This document shows, piece after piece, positions 1-6,523 of a stretch of DNA of 14,914 nt; the first letter of the stretch is position 1, and every line of letters begins with the position of its first letter. The notes beneath the pieces are model-generated. The model was not told the origin of the DNA. It saw only the letters and a program-made list of their open reading frames with translations, and did no database searches. The stretch spans positions 1-14,914 of the forward strand of contig JAGLQT010000194.1 in assembly GCA_023136715.1 (NCBI GenBank), read 5' to 3'. A program made the position numbers and the translations under genes. Source of the stretch: Gammaproteobacteria bacterium (GTDB lineage: Bacteria; Pseudomonadota; Gammaproteobacteria; SZUA-229).

Positions 1-45
1 CCTGAAGTAAATCCAACCCATCATTATAGGTGTATTGAATGTTAG
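1..45 (+). CDS. Possible 3' end of an upstream gene (partial)
   Basis: Frame 1 is open from the first base of the window to a TAG at 43-45 and reads PEVNPTHHYRCIEC. The other two forward frames are closed by stops at 3-5 and 8-10. The TAG overlaps the ATG of the next gene by seven bases, a common spacing for co-transcribed genes. Fourteen codons are too few to name a family, and an open stretch this short can occur by chance. Confidence 0.3.
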   Translation, partial: PEVNPTHHYRCIEC

Positions 46-497
46 ACATTGGAAATAGTAAGTATCTTGATGATTGTTACGCAGTGCTTGAACAAAAACA
101 GGCAGCACTGATAGAACAATATCAGATCGATTCATTCGATATGTTTGATTTTGATATGCTCAAAGGCACTATCGAATTCAAGCAGGGCTCTACTGTTATG
201 GTGAAGGCTGATTTTATTCCTGTTGGTTCATTTAACGAAGACCAGGAAACCTGGATGTGGGCCTGGGCGAATGGCGGTGTTACTGGTGAAATACTTCAAA
301 AAGCCGAAAGCATTAGAGTGCTGGACGCTAAAACGAACAATGATGTATTTAATACCGAAACAGTTTCTGCTGATGAAGGACTTGCCTGGGAAATTGCCGC
401 AATGGCCTGTGATTACTACCAGGGTCAAGGAGTGTTTGCAGCACCCGTCGAAGGATTATTAATCTTTATGGTGCTCAATGATATTGAATGCGTATAA
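39..497 (+). CDS. DUF6882-like protein of unknown function
   Basis: This is a 152-residue acidic protein with no signal peptide or membrane segment, so it is probably cytoplasmic. I match it to the DUF6882 group from its tryptophan cluster W72-M-W74-A-W76-A-N and its C-terminal pattern of a GxF/Y-x-x-P turn followed by a hydrophobic strand, at about residues 131-146. Both are typical of that uncharacterised family. The ATG follows an in-frame TGA directly, and an AGG lies eight bases upstream, so the start is well fixed. The gene converges on the lipoprotein gene at 522 across a 24-bp gap with no visible terminator. No biochemical role is known to me, and the family match is from memory of its motif. 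Confidence 0.72.
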   Translation: MLDIGNSKYLDDCYAVLEQKQAALIEQYQIDSFDMFDFDMLKGTIEFKQGSTVMVKADFIPVGSFNEDQETWMWAWANGGVTGEILQKAESIRVLDAKTNNDVFNTETVSADEGLAWEIAAMACDYYQGQGVFAAPVEGLLIFMVLNDIECV

Positions 498-521
498 ATG
501 ATTGTGTTCTCTTAAGTTGAG

Positions 522-1472
522 TTAGTTTGGGAACCAATTAAATACCGCTACAAACTCCTCCCATTGTTTAAACTGTTTATTCTGTAATTTATCTATCCAT
601 ATTCCTGTCTTGCTGTTATCTGAAATTTGAGCAAGGCTATTAAGAATTTTCAAACTATTCTTTCTATCCTGTAGTGACTGACGGATATAGAGGGCACGTT
701 GCAGTTTATCCTTGGCGGCTTCGGTCTTTTTTTGTTTGATTAGGATGTTAGCCCATTCCTGTAATGTCGCAGCAATACCGGGACGGTTGGTTTCTGAGCG
801 GTATATATTTAGCGCTTCACCAAAATGTTTGTTTTGTGTTTCTTTGTTATCGCTCAGATTCGCTTTGAATCGCGCTAGTCGGGCTTTGTGTTTTTGATTG
901 CTTGAGCTGGATTTTATTTTCTGTTCAAAAGTATTTGTCCACTGGGTCGCTTCGTCGTTGTTATTTTCAGCGTGTGCGATGCGTGTGCGGTTTTGTACGG
1001 CCGCCAATGTGAAGGCATTGTTGCTGTCGTTTTGTAATAACGGTGCCAGTGTTTCTTTAGCCTGTGCTAGCTGGCTGTTTTCGATGGCGATGGATGATTC
1101 TATGATGCGTAAGTGATCATCAAGCTGTTTTATGTTGTCGCGCTGGATGATACGTTGTGCCTGCTTGAAATAGGCGTCGGCGAGTTCGATGTTGCCAATA
1201 CTTATATATGTTTTTGACAGGTTAAGACAACTGGAGGCTATGCCGTACTGGTGATCGATGCTGCGGAAGTCGCGCAGTGCATTTTTGAAATAGGAGGTGG
1301 CTAGTTCGTATTTGCTTTTGCCGTAGTTGCTAACGCCGTTGCTGAGAGCGTTATTTGCCGCTTCTATGGCTTCGGGTTGTCTGTCATCCGGCCCACTGAC
1401 GCAGCCTGCGCAAAGCAGGGTGATAGCTAAAACAGTGAATCTGGTTTTTGTTTTATTGATTAATTGCTTCAT
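522..1472 (-). CDS. TPR lipoprotein, last gene of the MCE transport operon
   Basis: The 316-residue protein begins with a basic segment, a hydrophobic core and the lipobox LCAG-C, giving a lipidated Cys24. The residue after it is Val rather than Asp, so Lol sorting to the outer membrane is expected. From about residue 40 the chain is almost wholly helical, with tetratricopeptide-like pairs at roughly 48-110 and again at 215-290. It lies seven bases downstream of the MCE gene and is surely co-transcribed with it. Canonical Mla operons carry periplasmic MlaC and cytoplasmic MlaB here, and Pqi systems carry the lipoprotein PqiC. A TPR lipoprotein in this slot suggests an outer-membrane docking partner for the MCE protein, but that is inference from position. 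It is not recognisable as PqiC. Confidence 0.82.
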   Translation of the reverse strand: MKQLINKTKTRFTVLAITLLCAGCVSGPDDRQPEAIEAANNALSNGVSNYGKSKYELATSYFKNALRDFRSIDHQYGIASSCLNLSKTYISIGNIELADAYFKQAQRIIQRDNIKQLDDHLRIIESSIAIENSQLAQAKETLAPLLQNDSNNAFTLAAVQNRTRIAHAENNNDEATQWTNTFEQKIKSSSSNQKHKARLARFKANLSDNKETQNKHFGEALNIYRSETNRPGIAATLQEWANILIKQKKTEAAKDKLQRALYIRQSLQDRKNSLKILNSLAQISDNSKTGIWIDKLQNKQFKQWEEFVAVFNWFPN

Positions 1473-1479
1473 GGTGCTA

Positions 1480-2397
1480 TCAGTCGTTGGCCGGTGCGGG
1501 TGAGGTCAGGGTATTGCTGCCTTCGTTAGTTTCGCCTATGGCAGTTGAAAGCGGCCAGATGCGCTGGCTGGCCTTGATGGTTTTATCAGCTTCCTGCAAT
1601 AGTGGACCGATCTTATTGACCAGTTCTGGCATATCAGCAATTTGCTTATTGATCTGTTTCATCATGGTTCTGAGCTCTTCGGTAACATCAACCATGTTGA
1701 CGGCAATCTCTTTTACGTTACTTTCCATTTTTTCTTCATACAGTGCACTACCGACCAGACCTTTACCTGCGCGTATTTGTTCGGTGATGTCACGAACATC
1801 AGTTGTCAGCACATTCATGTTGTCGAGTGTGACTTCGAGTTTTTCGTGGTCGATGGCCGAGAGCACGTTGTTCATTTTCTGGATGGAGTCTTCCAGTGAT
1901 ATGAATATCGGTTCGATCTTAGCTATCATTTCCTTGATGTTAAAGGCTTCGTTGATGGCCAGTGTACTGCCATCTTTGAGTAGTGCTTTATCGTAAGATC
2001 CTGTGGTGATTTCAATCACGGATTTTTGTACCACGGCAAAGTTGAAGCTACTGAGTTTAGCCTCGGAGTCTTCACGCAGCAGGTTGTGATATTTTTTCAG
2101 GATCTTCATCGTCAGTATGACTTTGTTGTCATCAGTAATATCCACTGAACTGACGTTGCCTGCAGGCAGTCCGGAGATGACGACTTCAGTATCTTTGTTG
2201 ATGGCCTGAATAGATTGCAGTTCACCGTAGATGGTGACGTAGTCTTCAAATAGATTTTTGGTTTTACCCGAGGAAAGTAGCAGGCCGATGAGGATGATCA
2301 TGGCAGCGAGTACAAAAACGCCTACGATGCGTTCCTGCGTGCTGTAGCTAATGCGATGAATATAATGAGTTCGTGGTTTTGAGCGTTTATCTTGCAT
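1480..2397 (-). CDS. MlaD-type MCE domain protein (lipid transport)
   Basis: A cytoplasmic N-terminus rich in basic residues is followed by one membrane helix (about 24-42) and one MCE domain (about 50-150). The domain contains the usual pattern of a GL-PAG-V-S-x-V turn near 77-86 and a beta strand after it. The remaining 150 residues are predicted to be long helices and include the A-G-K-G-L-V-G segment near 210-216 seen in many single-MCE proteins. MCE proteins form hexameric rings that shuttle lipids between membranes. The long helical tail could lengthen the channel or reach the outer-membrane lipoprotein encoded next. The protein (305 residues) is much longer than E. coli MlaD (about 180) and shorter than PqiB or LetB. 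The upstream AGGA lies about 15 bases from the ATG, so the ribosome site is poor. Confidence 0.88.
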   Translation of the reverse strand: MQDKRSKPRTHYIHRISYSTQERIVGVFVLAAMIILIGLLLSSGKTKNLFEDYVTIYGELQSIQAINKDTEVVISGLPAGNVSSVDITDDNKVILTMKILKKYHNLLREDSEAKLSSFNFAVVQKSVIEITTGSYDKALLKDGSTLAINEAFNIKEMIAKIEPIFISLEDSIQKMNNVLSAIDHEKLEVTLDNMNVLTTDVRDITEQIRAGKGLVGSALYEEKMESNVKEIAVNMVDVTEELRTMMKQINKQIADMPELVNKIGPLLQEADKTIKASQRIWPLSTAIGETNEGSNTLTSPAPAND

Positions 2398-2432
2398 GAT
2401 TTTTTTGTTTTTTCCTGTTTATGTCATCCGTT

Positions 2433-3170
2433 TTACATAGATAAGTAGTCGCAAACTTCTGGATCATTACAATCCTGTATGCGCTGGATTTTGTCAAATT
2501 TGAGCACATTATGCTTGGCTATGAAAATTATCTGATCTGAGTATTTCAGTGCGAACTTGCTGTCATGCGTAGCTAATATTAGCAGCAAGTTGTCGTTTCT
2601 GACCTTATTGAGTAGAAACTGTTTGAACTGATTGACTGAAGATTGATCCAGTGCAGTAAAGGGTGATTCTAAAAATAACGCCTGTGGTTCGAGCATCAGT
2701 GCCCTGGCAACGGCGATTTTGTATCTTTGTTCTTTTGTGAGATATGCGGGTAGTAGTTCGAGCTTGTCGCCGGCTTCGATATCTTGCAGTAATTGCTGCG
2801 CTTTGGCGCGAAGCTCTTCTGGCTGACCTGTTTTGTGGTACATCACAGGTAGCATCAGGTTCTGCAGGGCATTGGCAGCAGATAGAATTGCAGTATCAGC
2901 GTGCACGTAGCTAAATTGACTGCGTGCATTTACCCAGTCCTGTTTATCAAACTCTAGTGTGTCTCTGCCAGATAAGAATAGTTGGCCGGATCCAGCTTCA
3001 AGAATGCCTGCGATAGTTTGTAGCCAGTCAGATTTGCTCTCGTGATCGGGGCCGAGAATGGAAATAATCTCACCGGCCCTGGCGCTCAGGTTTAATGCAC
3101 CGATGATCCTGCCGTTGATATTGCTATCAACGGTGAGTTGTTCGCAATGAATTAGATAAGTGTTTTCCAT
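2433..3170 (-). CDS. MlaF-like ABC ATPase subunit with degenerate catalytic motifs
   Basis: Fold, length (245 residues) and position beside an MlaE permease identify an ABC nucleotide-binding domain, but its motifs have decayed. Numbering starts at the GTG at 3173, one codon before the ATG preferred here. The Walker A loop reads GPDHESKS (41-48), keeping the lysine but losing the glycine before it. The Q-loop position reads YVHAD (89-93), with no glutamine. The signature is LTKEQ (145-149) instead of LSGGQ. Walker B reads LFLESP, so both the Asp and the catalytic Glu are changed. The D-loop ALD and the switch His203 remain. The reading frame is intact, which argues against a plain pseudogene. 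The ATG shares its A with the permease stop (TGATG), giving translational coupling; the GTG at 3173 is the alternative start. ATP hydrolysis looks unlikely, while a structural role is plausible. Confidence 0.85.
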   Translation of the reverse strand: MENTYLIHCEQLTVDSNINGRIIGALNLSARAGEIISILGPDHESKSDWLQTIAGILEAGSGQLFLSGRDTLEFDKQDWVNARSQFSYVHADTAILSAANALQNLMLPVMYHKTGQPEELRAKAQQLLQDIEAGDKLELLPAYLTKEQRYKIAVARALMLEPQALFLESPFTALDQSSVNQFKQFLLNKVRNDNLLLILATHDSKFALKYSDQIIFIAKHNVLKFDKIQRIQDCNDPEVCDYLSM

Positions 3171-3973
3171 CACAGTAGTGCCAGTGCCAGCAGGCCTTCA
3201 ATCACAAAGATGGCCACCAGGCAATTTACAATCGCACGCGTCGCCTGTTGTGGTACCTCGGTGGGCGATGTATGAACGCGCAGCCCGTTGTAACAGGAGA
3301 TAGTAGCGATGACGTAGCCGTATAATAAATTTTTGATGACAAAGATCATGACCAGAAAAGGTGTGAAGGCGGTGCCGATTTCGTAGAGAAAATTAAAATG
3401 ACTGGTTGATACCATCAGGCCACTGAGGGTGATACCGAAGATTAATGCGATGAAAGTGAAGTAAACCGTAATTGCCAGTTGTGAGATAGCGCAACCGATA
3501 AGTCGCGGTGCAATCAGGTAGTTATTGATATTGATGCCGAGCATTTCCAGGCCCTTGATCTCACCGTGCAGTTTCATATTGCCAAGATCGACAACAATAG
3601 CTGAGCCGGTACGGCTGATTAGAATAATAGCGGCGAGAAAGGGGCCAATACCCAAACAGATTATGTTGACCAGCAGGTTGACGATTTCATCGGCTGCGCC
3701 AATCGAGTCGAGCACCGAGATTAATCGGAAGGTAAAAACAAAACCTGCGGCCAGGCCTAGTAATGTAATGGTAGGTAGTGCGTCGATGCCAGTGAAGATG
3801 ATCTGCGCGACCATCGAGGAATAACTTTTTTTGTTGAAGATACGGTTGTTGCTATACCAGTCGCGCAAGGCCAATGTGCTGAATGTTGCCAGATTGATCA
3901 CGTACAGGCTGGTCTGTATCAGGAAGCGTCCTGGTAGTCCTGTTAGAAGGGCGCTGATTGAGTTTGTCTTCAT
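3170..3973 (-). CDS. MlaE-family permease of an MCE transport system
   Basis: This 267-residue integral inner-membrane protein has five to six hydrophobic helices. It carries the MlaE core: a G-P-F-L-A-A-I-I-L helix, then the S-R-T-G-S-A-I turn and an amphipathic piece ending in LE-MLGIN (about 113-151), and a C-terminal S-C-Y-N-G-L segment near 229. MlaE dimers bind the MCE ring and, with MlaF, move phospholipid into or out of the inner membrane. It is the first gene of a leftward operon of permease, ATPase, MCE protein and lipoprotein. Neither MlaC nor MlaB is encoded here, so this may be a second, divergent MCE system and not the mla operon itself; for that reason no gene symbol is given. 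The ATG at 3973 lacks a clear Shine-Dalgarno sequence. Confidence 0.9.
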   Translation of the reverse strand: MKTNSISALLTGLPGRFLIQTSLYVINLATFSTLALRDWYSNNRIFNKKSYSSMVAQIIFTGIDALPTITLLGLAAGFVFTFRLISVLDSIGAADEIVNLLVNIICLGIGPFLAAIILISRTGSAIVVDLGNMKLHGEIKGLEMLGININNYLIAPRLIGCAISQLAITVYFTFIALIFGITLSGLMVSTSHFNFLYEIGTAFTPFLVMIFVIKNLLYGYVIATISCYNGLRVHTSPTEVPQQATRAIVNCLVAIFVIEGLLALALL

Positions 3974-4016
3974 TTTTAATTGTTGATGGTGAAGATGAGT
4001 TTTGTAAGCTGCTTAG

Positions 4017-4025
4017 AATATAGCA
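4017..4025 (-). promoter_or_regulatory. Putative extended -10 promoter of the MCE operon
   Basis: On the minus strand the sequence TGC-TATATT forms an extended -10 element about 45 bases upstream of the permease ATG. No good -35 is present at the right distance, which extended -10 promoters tolerate. It lies in the 88-bp gap between the JAMM gene and the permease. The call rests on consensus match alone. Confidence 0.33.
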
Positions 4026-4061
4026 TGAAGCTTCGTTTTTATAGGTATTGGCTTGTAGTGA

Positions 4062-4496
4062 TCAGTTGTCCGGGTGTTCGAGGATCAGCTCGACAGGCTG
4101 GAAGCGCTGGTTGATTTGTTTGAATGCGCGCAGATCCAGTACGCCTGTGGTATTCAGTGAGACGATTAAATAGTAGGCATCGGGATACTGGTGTTCTTGT
4201 TCATCCAGTGCAGAAGGGATTGCCTCACTGTGAGGATGTGAGTGCACAATGGCCAGTAACTCTTCATTTTGCTCGCGCATTTTTTTCATGGCCGAAATTT
4301 GAGCCTGTTCATCCATATGGAAACGCAAGCCAGCGTTCTCAGCAGAATTCGGGATCGGGTAATAGTGTTTGGGATGCTGGTTTTGGCTGCTGATCAGGCC
4401 GCAAATTTCAGTTTCAGGATTCTGCTGGGCATGAGCCAGGATTTTGTTGGCTAACTGGCGTGGAAAAAGCAATGATAAGTTAGTTTCTATTTTCAT
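4062..4496 (-). CDS. JAMM/Mov34 (M67) family zinc metallopeptidase
   Basis: The 144-residue protein has the complete JAMM zinc site: Glu30 in the P-E-T-E-I-C-G-L segment, then H85-S-H87-P and P94-S95-x-x-D98. Bacterial stand-alone enzymes of this family, such as mycobacterial Mec and QbsD, cleave the C-terminus of sulfur-carrier or ubiquitin-like proteins, or release amino acids from them. No signal peptide is present, so it acts in the cytoplasm. It starts 12 bases after the stop of the E1-like gene, so the two are co-transcribed and probably act on the same small carrier protein, which is not encoded in this window. The Shine-Dalgarno match (AAGAAA) is weak. The peptidase assignment is firm; the substrate is inferred. 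Confidence 0.92.
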   Translation of the reverse strand: MKIETNLSLLFPRQLANKILAHAQQNPETEICGLISSQNQHPKHYYPIPNSAENAGLRFHMDEQAQISAMKKMREQNEELLAIVHSHPHSEAIPSALDEQEHQYPDAYYLIVSLNTTGVLDLRAFKQINQRFQPVELILEHPDN

Positions 4497-4508
4497 ATTT
4501 ATTTCTTA

Positions 4509-5258
4509 TTAAGTGGATGAACCGCACACCGGGCAGTTGGGGTCTTTTTTAAGATTCATTGTTCGCCATTGTAAAGACAATGCATCGAATAACAATAAAC
4601 GGCCATAAAGTGGTTCACCAATATGGCAGATGAGTTTGATGGCTTCCAGTGCCTGCATGCTGCCAATAATACCGACTACAGGTGCGAGTATGCCATTTTC
4701 GCTACAGGTCAGATTGTCTTCACCTTTGTCTGGATACAGGCAGCTATAGCATGGGCAATGTTTACTTCGGCTGTCGAAGACGCTGATTTGGCCATCGAAT
4801 TGAATAGCGGCCCCTGAAACCAGAGGTTTCTTTTGTGCAACACAGGCGCGGTTGATGGCAAAACGGGTGTCAAAATTGTCTGATGCATCGAGTACCACAT
4901 CTGCCCGTTCAATTTGTTGGTTGAGAGCAGCTTCATTCAGCCGATGATCGATGGTGGCAATATCAATTTCATGATTGATGGCTAGCAGGTTACTTTTGGC
5001 TGAGGCCACTTTACTGTCACCGATATTCTGGCTACGGTGAATGATCTGGCGTTGAAGATTACTGAGTTCAACGGTGTCGTCATCGACCAGTGCGAGCTGA
5101 CCAACACCTGCGGTGGCCAGGTACATCGCAGCCGGTGAGCCCAGGCCGCCAAGTCCAATAATTAAGACATGTGCATCACAGAGCTTTTGCTGACCTTCGA
5201 TACCGATTTGTGGCAGCATGATGTGGCGGTTGTAGCGGAGGAGTTGCTCATCGTTCAT
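4509..5258 (-). CDS. moeB: MoeB/ThiF/HesA-family adenylyltransferase (E1-like)
   Basis: It has 249 residues, the same length as E. coli MoeB. The ATP-binding loop GLGGLG is at 35-40, followed by VDDD (58-61) and the N-L-Q-R-Q segment with the activating arginine near 70. Two zinc pairs are present (C170-Y-S-C173 and C242-P-V-C245), and a conserved cysteine lies in T-C-S-E-N-G-I at 185. Such enzymes adenylate the C-terminal glycine of MoaD- or ThiS-type sulfur carriers for molybdopterin, thiamine or cysteine synthesis. There is no fused rhodanese domain. In many gammaproteobacteria this gene directly follows prmC; here two small genes lie between them. Its JAMM neighbour fits carrier-protein processing. 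Whether MoaD or ThiS is the true partner cannot be decided here. Confidence 0.93.
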   Translation of the reverse strand: MNDEQLLRYNRHIMLPQIGIEGQQKLCDAHVLIIGLGGLGSPAAMYLATAGVGQLALVDDDTVELSNLQRQIIHRSQNIGDSKVASAKSNLLAINHEIDIATIDHRLNEAALNQQIERADVVLDASDNFDTRFAINRACVAQKKPLVSGAAIQFDGQISVFDSRSKHCPCYSCLYPDKGEDNLTCSENGILAPVVGIIGSMQALEAIKLICHIGEPLYGRLLLFDALSLQWRTMNLKKDPNCPVCGSST

Positions 5259-5279
5259 GAGCCTGATTGTAGCAAAGCT

Positions 5280-5307
5280 GAGTCGATACTATGGCGGGTA
5301 TTGACTC
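5280..5307. repeat. 10-bp inverted repeat upstream of the moeB-like gene
   Basis: GAGTCGATAC (5280-5289) and GTATTGACTC (5298-5307) form an inverted repeat with one imperfect position and an eight-base spacer. It lies 22 bases upstream of the moeB start. It is not followed by a T-run on either strand, so it is not an intrinsic terminator. It could be an operator or an mRNA hairpin. Confidence 0.45.
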
Positions 5308-5331
5308 TAAATTAGCAATAAAATGAAGCTG

Positions 5332-5730
5332 CTAAATATAATTGCGCCAATTATCTGGTCTGGGATCAAGAGTATGATGGAGAGAGGGAGTGTTCAATGT
5401 AAGTGATGTTTGTTGCTCTATTTCTATACCAAGACGTGATCTCATTGCGCCTTCACAGTATGCGATCAATTCACGTTTAACGCGTATGGCTATGCTGTTA
5501 TGTAAAGTGAAGCCAACATCTACCAGTGCAGATTCGAGTATTTGTAAGGTGATTTCACGAACATCATAGTGGACTTGTAGAATATTGGGGCGTACTGGAA
5601 CGGCAAGTTCTATACCCGTGACATCAATAAGTAGCCGAACAGCCTTTTCGGCTTGATCAGTCTTTGTCAGGGAGTGCTTGAAACGTATCTCCCGATCTTT
5701 GGTGATATCACGGCATTTACATAGTGGCAT
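5332..5730 (-). CDS. Hypothetical protein, HMA-like ferredoxin fold without CxxC
   Basis: This 132-residue soluble protein has no signal peptide. Residues about 14-75 read as beta-alpha-beta-beta-alpha-beta: IRFKHSL, then a helix QAEKAVRLLIDV, strands IELAVPV and ILQVHYD, a helix TLQILESALVDVG and a final strand. This is the pattern of heavy-metal-associated domains. The loop that should carry CxxC reads T-K-T-D-Q, so metal binding of the usual kind is not expected. Cysteines near the N-terminus (C4, C6) and in AYCEG might substitute. I chose the ATG at 5730; an in-frame TTG at 5766 would add 12 residues, and neither has a good ribosome site. A consensus -10 lies upstream at 5813-5818. Function unknown; the fold call is from pattern only. 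Confidence 0.65.
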   Translation of the reverse strand: MPLCKCRDITKDREIRFKHSLTKTDQAEKAVRLLIDVTGIELAVPVRPNILQVHYDVREITLQILESALVDVGFTLHNSIAIRVKRELIAYCEGAMRSRLGIEIEQQTSLTLNTPSLHHTLDPRPDNWRNYI

Positions 5731-5812
5731 GCCGTTAAATCTAGGACAGATAAAAATTAATAGCAAGAAGTTTGTGTGTGGGGAATGATGGGATTAGGGA
5801 TGAAGAAAATTG

Positions 5813-5818
5813 ATTATA
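5813..5818 (-). promoter_or_regulatory. Putative -10 box for the HMA-like gene
   Basis: A perfect TATAAT lies on the minus strand 83 bases upstream of the chosen ATG, in a very A+T-rich 119-bp gap. A TTGATT lies 20 bases further upstream, which is longer than ideal. It would place the RNA start near 5806. Confidence 0.35.
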
Positions 5819-5885
5819 TTTCGAATAAATATTAGTTTAATCAATAAGTTAACATGTTTTTAAGCGTTTTTTCTTGATCTCAGAA

Positions 5886-6410
5886 TTAATAATATTTATA
5901 TCTGGGCACTTCTCTGATTTTGATTTTTCCCGTTTTTCCTATTATTTTTACACCGGTTATGATTTTAGTATTACCGCTACAGTGAAATTCAAAGGCTTTG
6001 CGTTCCTTGATTACCTCATCATTGGCCAGAATGGTGATTGCAGTAGAAACTACAGCGCCACAGAAACCAGCCAGATCGTTGTTGAAAATTTGTGGTTCGA
6101 GAATGATGGTGTAGTTTGCGGAGCTCAGTTTACATTCTTTTCTGATTAAGCTGCTGTCAATGATTTTATTGTTTTCGATCTTGACCATGTCCCAGGGGGT
6201 ATAGGTACCGTCAGCATCTGAGTATTTGAAATTTTTTTCTTTGCCATCTTTGAGTAAGGTATTGGTAACAAGAAGAGTATCTTTAGCTATGTCGCACTTG
6301 TAGGTAATGAGCGGATAACTGTCTTTGGCAAAAACACTGGATGTATAGAAGCTTGATGCCCAAAAAAGGGAAGTCAAAAGTATGATTTTTGAAGTTATTT
6401 TAAGCAGCAT
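5886..6410 (-). CDS. Secreted hypothetical protein with four cysteines
   Basis: The 174-residue product starts with a clear Sec signal peptide (basic MLLKITSK, a hydrophobic stretch, then SSVFA) with predicted cleavage after Ala28. The mature part has four cysteines (C39, C93, C117, C144), an even number that would allow two disulfides in the periplasm, and a beta-rich, lysine-rich pattern ending in tyrosines. No family is recognised. It has its own upstream region with a perfect TATAAT (6459-6464) and a GAAGG nine bases before the ATG. Its A+T-rich codon use is stronger than that of hemA, prfA or prs. Together with the next gene it interrupts the usual prmC-moeB adjacency. Confidence 0.8.
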   Translation of the reverse strand: MLLKITSKIILLTSLFWASSFYTSSVFAKDSYPLITYKCDIAKDTLLVTNTLLKDGKEKNFKYSDADGTYTPWDMVKIENNKIIDSSLIRKECKLSSANYTIILEPQIFNNDLAGFCGAVVSTAITILANDEVIKERKAFEFHCSGNTKIITGVKIIGKTGKIKIREVPRYKYY

Positions 6411-6428
6411 TAACTTGACCTTCGGGTT

Positions 6429-6443
6429 ACGAATTTTATTCGT
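6429..6443. repeat. Inverted repeat in the 5' leader of the secreted-protein gene
   Basis: ACGAAT-TTT-ATTCGT is a perfect 6-bp inverted repeat between the putative -10 box and the start codon, about 19 bases upstream of the ATG. It could be an operator or a small mRNA hairpin. A match of this size can occur by chance. Confidence 0.35.
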
Positions 6444-6458
6444 CGTTGTTTACGTCCA

Positions 6459-6464
6459 ATTATA
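6459..6464 (-). promoter_or_regulatory. Putative -10 box for the secreted-protein gene
   Basis: A perfect TATAAT on the minus strand lies 49 bases upstream of the ATG, within the 113-bp gap after prmC. It is preceded by two runs of six adenines, which may act as an UP-like element. The -35 is poor. It suggests the gene is not simply read through from hemA-prfA-prmC. Confidence 0.42.
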
Positions 6465-6523
6465 GATGATTTTTTAGTGGTTTTTTAACTCGATAATGCA
6501 CTTGGGCAATTTAAATAGGCTTA

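Noticed and set aside
498..521. Bidirectional terminator between the convergent genes
   Set aside because: No inverted repeat with flanking T-runs is visible in the 24-bp gap.
1487..1996. Long forward open frame opposite the MCE gene
   Set aside because: Serine- and leucine-rich shadow of a well-supported MCE domain protein on the other strand.
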